64,000 nucleotides of DNA from Meghimatium bilineatum. Lineage: Eukaryota; Mollusca; Gastropoda; Stylommatophora; Philomycidae. Under the pieces are notes generated by a model. That model was not told the origin of the DNA. It did not search any database and saw only the letters and a list, made by a program, of their open reading frames with translations. The DNA is taken from the NCBI GenBank assembly GCA_034231615.1, contig CM067311.1:23691967-23755966 (forward strand), in the 5' to 3' direction. Shown here piece after piece: positions 56,105 to 64,000 of this stretch. Each line of letters begins with the position of its first letter. Positions within the stretch are counted from its first letter, which is position 1. Position numbers and translations under genes: made by a program.

Positions 56105-57065
56105 CTCCACGACAAAAAGTTGGCCTCGATGGTACCACCTTATGCAGGTCTACCTCTGTGTCTTGCTGTTTCCATTGTCATGTTTTATGCTCTTGCCACT
56201 GATCAATAACGGTTCATTAAGTGGCCGAACCATTCCAGTCATTGATTTTCTATTATTTTAACAACAGACGTTGTTCGAGAAATTCTTGTAATCTCTTTAT
56301 GATTTCTTACATGATTTCTTACATGATTTCTTACATGATTTCTTACATGATTTCTTACATGATTTCTTACATGATTTCTTACATGATTTCTTACATGATT
56401 TCTTACATGATTTCTTACATGATTTCTTACATGATTTCTTACATGATTTCTTACATGATTTCTTACATGATTTCTTACATGATTTCTTACATGATTTCTT
56501 ACATGATTTCTTACATGATTTCTTACATGATTTCTTACATGATTTCTTACATGATTTCTTACATGATTTCTTACATGATTTCTTACATGATTTCTTACAT
56601 GATTTCTTACATGATTTCTTACATGATTTCTTACATGATTTCTTACATGATTTCTTACATGATTTCTTACATGATTTCTTACATGATTTCTTACATGATT
56701 TCTTACATGATTTCTTACATGATTTCTTACATGATTTCTTACATGATTTCTTACATGATTTCTTACATGATTTCTTACATGATTTCTTCTTGTTCTGTTT
56801 GCTGCTTTTCTTAGACATCTAATTTCAGACATAGCAGATTCTTCGCTTGTTCTTTAGTTCATCTCCATGTCTGACATTGATAACGCAATGTTGGTATGAA
56901 GGTTGAATTTGTGATTTGCATTTTGGCATAGATTTGTGTTTCAAAATTGGTGTAAAGTTATAATTTATGTTGTTGATTTTTAAAAAAAAATATTGTCTTG
57001 GTCTCCATGTTCGTATTTCTGTTACCGTACTGCTCACGTGATATTTAGATTCCTGTACTTTTTTC
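56105..57065 (-). mobile_element. LINE RT C-terminal copy with internal 12-bp expansion
   Basis: Homologous to 12700-13480: 'gtggccgaaccattccagtc' at left, 'ttgttctgtttgctgctttt' and 'catgtctgacattgataacg' at right. The minus strand reads 'TLCYQCQTW' near 56880. The 12-bp array at 56300-56789 replaces what is a single 'catatgatttcttcttg' at 12946-12962. Confidence 0.82.
56300..56789. repeat. 12-bp array, about 41 identical units
   Basis: Unit 'tgatttcttaca', essentially perfect. It lies inside the LINE copy. Its frames (poly Met-Ile-Ser-Tyr, Val-Arg-Asn-His, Lys-Lys-Ser-Cys) are artefacts. Confidence 0.98.
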
Positions 57066-57083
57066 AATATTTAATCATTTATC

Positions 57084-60014
57084 TGTTAGTTGATTGAATT
57101 GCATTCTCTGCCTGTAGACATTACTCCCTCTGTTCGTTGATTGAATTGCGTTCTCTGCCTGTAGACATTACTCCCTCTGTTCGTTGATTGAATTTCGTTC
57201 CCTGTCTGTAGACATTACTCCCTCTGTTCGTTGATTGAATTGCGTTCTCTGCCTGTAGACATTACTCCCTCTGTTCGTTGATTGAATTGCGTTCCCTGCC
57301 TGTAGACATTACTCCCTCTGTTCGTTGATTGAATTTCGTTCTCTGCCTGTAGACATTACTTCCTCTGTTCGTTGATTGAATTTCGTTCCCTGCCTGTAGA
57401 CATTACTCCCTCTGTTCGTTGATTGAATTGCGTTCCCTGCCTGTAGACATTACTCCCTCTGTTCGTTGATTGAATTGCGTTCCCTGCCTGTAGACATTAC
57501 TCCCTCTGTTCGTTGATTGAATTGCGTTCTCTGCCTGTAGACATTACTCCCTCTGTTCGTTGATTGAATTTCGTTCTCTGCCTGTAGACATTACTCCCTC
57601 TGTTCGTTGATTGAATTGCGTTCCCTGCCTGTAGACATTACTTCCTCTGTTCGTTGATTGAATTGCATTCTCTGCCTGTAGACATTACTCCCTCTGTTCG
57701 TTGATTGAATTTCGTTCTCTGCCTGTAGACATTACTCCCTCTGTTCGTTGATTGAATTTCGTTCTCTGCCTGTAGACATTACTCCCTCTGTTCGTTGATT
57801 GAATTTCGTTCTCTGCCTGTAGACATTACTTCCTCTGTTCGTTGATTGAATTTCGTTCTCTGCCTGTAGACATTACTCCCTCTGTTCGTTGATTGAATTT
57901 CGTTCTCTGCCTGTAGACATTACTCCCTCTGTTCGTTGATTGAATTTCGTTCTCTGCCTGTAGACATTACTCCCTCTGTTCGTTGATTGAATTGCGTTCC
58001 CTGCCTGTAGACATTACTCCCTCTGTTCGTTGATTGAATTTCGTTCTCTGCCTGTAGACATTACTTCCTCTGTTCGTTGATTGAATTGCGTTCTCTGCCT
58101 GTAGACATTACTCCCTATGTTCGTTGATTGAATTGCGTTCTCTGCCTGTAGACATTACTCCCTCTGTTCGTTGATTGAATTTCGTTCTCTGCCTGTAGAC
58201 ATTACTCCCTCTGTTCGTTGATTGAATTGCGTTCCCTGCCTGTAGACATTACTTCCTCTGTTCGTTGATTGAATTGCATTCTCTGCCTGTAGACATTACT
58301 CCCTCTGTTCGTTGATTGAATTTCGTTCTCTGCCTGTAGACATTACTCCCTCTGTTCGTTGATTGAATTTCGTTCTCTGCCTGTAGACATTACTCCCTCT
58401 GTTCGTTGATTGAATTTCGTTCTCTGCCTGTAGACATTACTTCCTCTGTTCGTTGATTGAATTTCGTTCTCTGCCTGTAGACATTACTCCCTCTGTTCGT
58501 TGATTGAATTTCGTTCTCTGCCTGTAGACATTACTCCCTCTGTTCGTTGATTGAATTTCGTTCTCTGCCTGTAGACATTACTCCCTCTGTTCGTTGATTG
58601 AATTGCGTTCCCTGCCTGTAGACATTACTCCCTCTGTTCGTTGATTGAATTGCGTTCCCTGCCTGTAGACATTACTCCCTCTGTTCGTTGATTGAATTTC
58701 GTTCTCTGCCTGTAGACATTACTTCCTCTGTTCGTTGATTGAATTTCGTTCTCTGCCTGTAGACATTACTTCCTCTGTTCGTTGATTGAATTGCGTTCCC
58801 TGCCTGTAGACATTACTGCCTCTGTTCGTTGATTGAATTGCGTTCTCTGCCTGTAGACATTACTCCCTCTGTTCGTTGATTGAATTTCGTTCCCTGCCTG
58901 TAGACATTACTCCCTCTGTTCGTTGATTGAATTGCGTTCCCTGCCTGTAGACATTACTCCCTCTGTTCGTTGATTGAATTGCGTTCCCTGCCTGTAGACA
59001 TTACTTCCTCTGTTCGTTGATTGAATTTCGTTCTCTGCCTGTAGACATTACTCCCTCTGTTCGTTGATTGAATTGCGTTCTCTGCCTGTAGACATTACTC
59101 CCTCTGTTCGTTGATTGAATTGCGTTCTCTGCCTGTAGACATTACTCCCTCTGTTCGTTGATTGAATTGCGTTCCCTGCCTGTAGACATTACTCCCTCTG
59201 TTCGTTGATTGAATTTCGTTCTCTGCCTGTAGACATTACTCCCTCTGTTCGTTGATTGAATTTCGTTCTCTGCCTGTAGACATTACTTCCTCTGTTCGTT
59301 GATTGAATTGCGTTCCCTGCCTGTAGACATTACTTCCTCTGTTCGTTGATTGAATTGCGTTCCCTGCCTGTAGACATTACTCCCTCTGTTCGTTGATTGA
59401 ATTTCGTTCTCTGCCTGTAGACATTACTCCCTCTGTTCGTTGATTGAATTGCGTTCCCTGCCTGTAGACATTACTTCCTCTGTTCGTTGATTGAATTTCG
59501 TTCTCTGCCTGTAGACATTACTCCCTCTGTTCGTTGATTGAATTGCGTTCCCTGCCTGTAGACATTACTTCCTCTGTTCGTTGATTGAATTGCATTCTCT
59601 GCCTGTAGACATTACTCCCTCTGTTCGTTGATTGAATTTCGTTCTCTGCCTGTAGACATTACTCCCTCTGTTCGTTGATTGAATTGCGTTCCCTGCCTGT
59701 AGACATTACTTCCTCTGTTCGTTGATTGAATTTCGTTCTCTGCCTGTAGACATTACTCCCTCTGTTCGTTGATTGAATTGCGTTCCCTGCCTGTAGACAT
59801 TACTCCCTCTGTTCGTTGATTGAATTGCGTTCCCTGCCTGTAGACATTACTTCCTCTGTTCGTTGATTGAATTGCATTCTCTGCCTGTAGACATTACTCC
59901 CTCTGTTCGTTGATTGAATTGCGTTCTCTGCCTGTAGACATTACTCCCTCTGTTCGTTGATTGAATTGCGTTCCCTGCCTGTAGACATTACTTCCTCTGT
60001 TCGTTGATTGAATT
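57084..60014. repeat. 2.9-kb satellite of about 62 47-bp units
   Basis: Unit 'gttgattgaattgcgttctc' plus 'tgcctgtagacattactccctctgttc' (20 + 27 bp; the second part begins 'tgcctgtagacatt'). Four sites vary: tcg/gcg, ctc/ccc, ccc/tcc and rare gca. The rare 'gcattc' units at 57665, 58276, 59592 and 59874 are spaced 611, 1316 and 282 bp apart, exactly 13, 28 and 6 units, showing block duplication. Confidence 0.98.
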
Positions 60015-60360
60015 CCCTATGTTCCTGAGAGAAATACAGTTGGGGAGAATACCTCGGGGTCGAACTCTTCTTCGGCACAATGATGTATGCATAGACACTA
60101 ATTCATAATACACGATACAAAATATAGATACGGAATTATGGGGACAGGATGTCCAAGTTTGTGTTAAATGAAGGGGAAAGATAGGGAATGGTATAAAGAT
60201 AAAAGAGAAAGTGATAGCAGATAGTTCAAGGGTTGCACGTTTAGGAAGGCACACAACAGCACACGATGACACAAGTACTTTAGACATTTCGGCAGCATTT
60301 TTGCCGAACCCGTATGAACAATGAAAGACTCTACATGGCTCAGCGAGTTCATTCTAGCCA
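60015..60360. other. Spacer, nothing recognised
   Basis: No gene or repeat supported. Ends at a ~43-bp repeat. Confidence 0.5.
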
Positions 60361-60482
60361 CAGCCACCTCCGCTATGAAATGTAGCACAAGCTTCCTCTC
60401 ACATCCACCTCCTCCATGGAATGTAGCATCAGCTTCCTCTCACATCCACCTCCGCCATGGAATGTAGCATAAGCTTCCTCTT
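60360..60482. repeat. ~43-bp repeat, 3 copies
   Basis: 'ccacctccgccatggaatgt' with 'agcttcctctcacat'. Confidence 0.88.
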
Positions 60483-60661
60483 TCTTTTTTTTTTTTTGGT
60501 ATAGCACAGTAGCAATATTATCCTCTGTACAGACGGAAATCTGCCAGTTTCTAGAGAATGTCCGATTTGATACTGATGATTTTTTAGAGTGGTGGGTTTA
60601 CTGCATCCTGGTACATCGGTCTCGTATCCATCTATCTTTCCAATTGAGCATGGTTGAATCA

Positions 60662-60665
<4 letters not shown>

Positions 60666-60699
<34 letters not shown>

Positions 60700-60727
60700 G
60701 TGTGTGTGCACGCGTGTGGGTGTGTGG
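60666..60727. repeat. (GA)n(GT)n compound microsatellite
   Basis: About 15 GA then about 8 GT units, interrupted by 'gcacgc'. Confidence 0.93.
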
Positions 60728-60835
60728 TTGACAGAATTCAACACTTTTCCCCACTTTAAATGCAAATTCAGTTGTCGCCATAGCTCAATTGCCATCTCTA
60801 AGTATTCATTATCATTCTTCCTTATTAACCCTCTT

Positions 60836-61237
60836 AGCAAAGGGGAAGCTAGCAACTGCAAAGTACCTCTAGTCAGGATATCTTGCTGTAAAAACCTTCC
60901 AACGAAGGAAGAACATCAATTTACAACAAGATATGCTGACTAGAGGTACTTTGCAGTTGCAGGAACATCAATTTACAACAATATATGCTGACTAGAGGTA
61001 CTTTGCAGTTGCAGGAACATCAATTTACAACAAGATATGATGACTAGAGGTACTTTGCAGTTGCAGGAACATCAATTTACAACAAGATATGCTGACTAGA
61101 GGTACTTTGCAGTTGCAGGAACATCAATTTACAACAAGATATGCTGACTAGAGGTACTTTGCAGTTGCAGGAACATCAATTTACAAAAAGATATGCTGAC
61201 TAGAGGTACTTTGCAGTAGCTTACTTCCCCTTTGCCG
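60836..61237. mobile_element. TIR element whose right arm is tandemly amplified
   Basis: Left end 'gcaaaggggaagctagcaac' and 'gcaaagtacctctagtc' is the inverse of the right end 'gactagaggtactttgc' and 'agcttacttcccctttgc'. Between them, a 52-bp segment of the right arm ('aacatcaatttacaac', 'tatgctgactagagg') is repeated about six times. No clear TSD. Confidence 0.8.
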
Positions 61238-61274
61238 CGTTGTAATGTTGTAAATTAAGATATTTTTAATATAT

Positions 61275-61535
61275 TTTGGAGCCACAGTAGTATAGTACAA
61301 CTTCACTCGCCTTTCGACCAGCCGACCTGGGTTCCGAGTTCACTCATTATTCGTGGTGTGAAATAAGAATTACTCCCGTAGTTTACTCATACAAAGAACA
61401 TTTAGTATCAGAGCTCATGCTATGGGAATGTCGACGAATTACTTCCTCGTTATTGACCAGATACGCTAGCTGATTTTCGGTCAACAACTGTCTACACAGC
61501 TAAACACTTGTGGGAAAACGCATGTTTTTACGCTG
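61275..61535 (+). mobile_element. tRNA-derived SINE, family A
   Basis: B-box-like 'gggttccgagttcactc' after A-box-like 'tagtacaacttcactcgcc'. Body 'attcgtggtgtgaaataa' and 'gagctcatgctatgggaa'. Homolog of 25805-26095. Confidence 0.7.
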
Positions 61536-61634
61536 GCTCATAACTCTGCTTACCCTGTCCAATATGGTCTCATTATTTCATTGAACAAATGTATATCATG
61601 ACCGTCCACAATATAGATTCGGTCCTACAAATTA

Positions 61635-61796
61635 CAGTAGAACCCCTCTATAGCGCATTCGTTTATAACAAATTACCCTTTTTCACACTTTTCATAGCCG
61701 AAATATATTGATTGTTTATACTGTATATAGCAAGTTTCTCTTTTTTCATACATATTTTGTCGGTTCACACCAAGTTGTTATAAAAGGATTCCGCTG
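61635..61796. mobile_element. 162-bp pogo/Tigger-type MITE
   Basis: Left 'cagtagaacccctctatagc' and right 'ttataaaaggattccgctg' are imperfect inverted repeats flanked by TA (61633-61634, 61797-61798). CAGTAGAACC-type ends with TA targets are typical of pogo/Tigger derivatives. Confidence 0.82.
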
Positions 61797-61799
61797 TAT

Positions 61800-62440
61800 T
61801 TGTATAATGACAGAGATTGGCTGCGTGTGTTACATACAACAGGGATAGGAGGGAAGATCTTTGTTTAGAGTTGTTGTGGGGTGTGGATATTTCTTCTGAA
61901 TGAGTACGTTGTGGAGGTATTCCACTGTACATGTTTAATTTTTCTTCCCTCCCTTCAACACCCTCTGTTATTGTGAACTTTGTTCACGATCTGTATTTGA
62001 TAGACCATTACTTTAGGCGTCATTTAGTTCCACCTTTCAGCACAGCCACATTGGATAACATTTAAAATAAGTAGATTTTTCTTAGATTTTTCAGTTACTA
62101 CACACGCCTATTTTAAATTACCCTTCTTCTGATCTTGTTATACTTGCCTTCCGTCTTGTTTTTCCTTGTCTCATTCTTATTATCTGCTTTTGCTTCTTTT
62201 GTATATATTAATTTCATGTTTAATTTTGTCCTGATGAAGACTTTTTAGTCGAAAAGTCGTCTGTTGATGTTACTAGGTTGTTATGTACTGTGTTGCAACA
62301 ATCCTTACTTATTTATGTTTTCCTACTTATTGCCCTGTGTTGCACAGACCTAACATCTTGGGTTGTTCACAGACACTGAGAATTTATCCCTTTATAATAT
62401 AAAAAACGTTAAAAACAATGAGTTAATGAGAAGTCAGGAC
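61800..62440 (+). other. T-rich region with a hammerhead-like core motif
   Basis: Near 62231, 'ctgatgaagactttttagtc' is followed by 'gaaaagtcg'. This has the order CTGATGA, a GACT/AGTC stem with a TTTT loop, then GAAA, as in a hammerhead ribozyme core and in motifs near Penelope-like element ends. Stems I and III are not convincingly formed by eye. No RT frame is visible. Confidence 0.35.
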
Positions 62441-62444
62441 TTCC

Positions 62445-62570
62445 TAATGACTCATGGGACTACTCCCTGGATTTTAATTGGTTGCTATGATTATACTATG
62501 TATGACAGCCAATGAAATCTAGGGAATAGTCGAAATAATCATTTTAGAAGGCTTCGTATTCCATTAGCCA
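62445..62570. mobile_element. Foldback family, best copy
   Basis: 'gactactccctggattttaa' plus 'ttgg' is the inverse of 'ccaatgaaatctagggaata' plus 'gtc', with a ~35-bp centre. A 'aatcattttagaaggct' extension follows, as in the other copies. Confidence 0.75.
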
Positions 62571-62604
62571 ATGTGTCTTATATTACGAGGGTCACGAGTA
62601 TACC

Positions 62605-62700
62605 CACTCACTGTATCAGGCCGAAAGACTACATTCCGTTCTCCAGATTACATCCTGCTAATCTGCAATGGTTTGAGAATTAACGCAGGGGAAAACGATA
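62605..62700 (+). mobile_element. SINE-X 3' end
   Basis: 'caggccgaaagactacattc', 'ttctccagattacatcctgc' and 'taatctgcaatggtttgag'. The head is missing. Confidence 0.72.
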
Positions 62701-62704
62701 CAGA

Positions 62705-63590
62705 CTCACAAGTTACGAAAATACTAACTCACGCCTACTGTATTATATTTTCTGATGGTTAGTAAATTCACCATTTAAAATTATTTTTTTCGAACTGGTC
62801 ATGACACAAAACAAAAATACACGCCCCATATTTTCCGATAATTTATTCAGTTATTTTTTTTTAACTATCCAAAGGGCGGAAATATACAAGTCATTAAAAA
62901 GAAATGAGATTTCTTTTTAGCACTCTTTTCATTTTGCAGAAGTAGCTAAACACGAAATTCTTTTCATTTGCAAAGTACTTAAAAATCAAACATTGATTCC
63001 TGTAATGCGTTGAAAGTTTTCCTTCGTATTCATAATCTTTTCATAAACATGAGCTCTTCAGAAAATGTACATTTGGTCGTTCTGGATTAGTTGACATTGC
63101 CAACGGCATATATTAATATAAGATTGTTATGGTTCTGAATAGGTTGGAGTGACGCATTCAACCACTGGTCTCTAGACGTAAGGATATATCGTTGTACTTG
63201 GAGTTTTGCTATGTCACCATAACGGTTATAAGTAAACATTGTCGGGGGTTTCTTTACGGTGCTATATTTCTAAATTTTGTGTCATTTTGCTGGTGAAAAC
63301 TTGTCAAACTAGTTCTAAAGTCATTGAGAGTCATTGATTATATGTATGTGTTTGTGAGCTGTAGTTTTGTTCCATATAATGTGTTCCATTTATCTGGCCC
63401 TGGAGGGGGAAGCATTTTCCTGATGTCATCCAGCGCTGGACATTATAAACACTGTCTATTCTGCTAATGTAGAAATGAAGAATGAAGGAGTACATGTTAC
63501 AAACAGATATTATGTGATAATACTTTTCTCAGGAAGTTGTTACTATAGTAAGTTACCTGAGGCAGTAAGCGATGAGGACAGAAATTTTTC
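62705..63590. other. AT-rich spacer
   Basis: No gene, tRNA or repeat supported. Confidence 0.5.
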
Positions 63591-63596
63591 ATGATA

Positions 63597-64000
63597 TCAT
63601 AAAATGATATCCTCACCACAGGCAATTGTGCATCCGGGCCGTTCAGAAAGCAATGGCAACCTACTGAACGCATTTATATTGCCTAGAAAATCACCACAGC
63701 CAACAAATGCTGGGTTGATAGCTACGTCCTGGATAGGATATAGTAAGTAAAGTAACCCATAGCATTTATTAATGCCGTAGGGGTGTGATGTGTTAGCGAT
63801 CTCACATTTCACAGGCTCTGCAAATGAGGGCGGTAGCCATCTCCTCTCCCTCGCAGTCTTTACTTCCCGGATTAATCCGGTACCCATTTAAGGCTGGGTC
63901 GACCTGGGAGCCGTTGCGATCTGAAAAACATTTCCGCCTCAACTGGGGAATGAACCCAGGACCACTCATATGCGAAGCCAGGATATGCTACCAATTAAAT
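63597..64000 (-). mobile_element. tRNA-derived SINE-B, running off the window edge
   Basis: On the minus strand the head has A-box-like 'ttggtagcatatcctggc' and B-box 'ggttcattcccc' with correct spacing. The body includes 'gggtcgacccagcctt'-like reverse sequence and 'accggattaatccggg', and a 3' module 'gtggtgattttctaggcaat' and 'gccattgctttctgaacgg' shared with 26335-26440. The 5' edge may be cut by the window end. A 96-codon open frame across it is incidental. Confidence 0.78.

Noticed and set aside
56221-56832. Three overlapping frames of 173-197 codons (KKSC, VRNH, MISY repeats)
   Set aside because: A perfect 12-bp array inside a LINE copy; the frames are artefacts.
63880-64000. A true tRNA gene
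   Set aside because: A- and B-box-like sequences are present, but the acceptor stem does not close and the sequence continues into a SINE body shared with 26.3 kb.

Overview
This is a repeat-dominated window from an animal nuclear genome. The evidence is AT-rich spacer, a gene with a standard GT-AG intron, 5'-truncated non-LTR retrotransposons (LINEs) with target-site duplications (TSDs), tRNA-derived SINEs, foldback/TIR MITEs and more than 20 tandem-repeat arrays. The LINE families (an RNase H domain followed by a Cys-rich tail ending in GAA triplets, and an RT C-terminal domain with a 'GRPRKRW'-like motif) are, from memory, of the type abundant in gastropod molluscs. I infer a marine invertebrate, probably a gastropod, but cannot confirm the species.

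Layout: 1-2.4 kb, a TCTA microsatellite at a LINE 3' end, then LINE/SINE fragments and a 55-bp minisatellite. 2.4-6.7 kb, a 50-bp array and a 3.9-kb satellite of 18-bp units. 6.7-10.2 kb, 48-, 22-, 23- and 25-bp arrays with RNase H LINE debris. 10.2-16 kb, nested LINE/SINE insertions and a TA array. 16.4-27.4 kb, the one credible host gene: two exons on the minus strand with matching splice phase, an 8.9-kb intron full of repeats, and a predicted 556-aa acidic Ser-rich protein of unknown family. 28-40 kb, RNase H LINE, MITEs, two inverted copies of one LINE with clear TSDs, more SINEs and an 85-bp array. 40-54 kb, quiet AT-rich DNA, a palindrome, a young LINE insertion with an intact RNase H frame, a degenerate RT copy with a nested insertion, and a ~0.5-kb GATA array at another LINE 3' end. 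52.5 kb holds a decayed TTF-type zinc-finger (hAT-like) fragment. 54-60 kb has a 31-bp array, a 12-bp array grown inside a LINE copy, and a 2.9-kb 47-bp satellite with higher-order structure. 60-64 kb holds MITEs and tRNA-derived SINEs.

I found no gene cluster or multi-gene system. What deserves attention is the uncharacterised two-exon gene and the unusually clear record of how retrotransposon tails and internal motifs seed or host tandem arrays. Most long open frames here are artefacts of tandem repeats whose unit length is a multiple of three (18, 30 and 12 bp).
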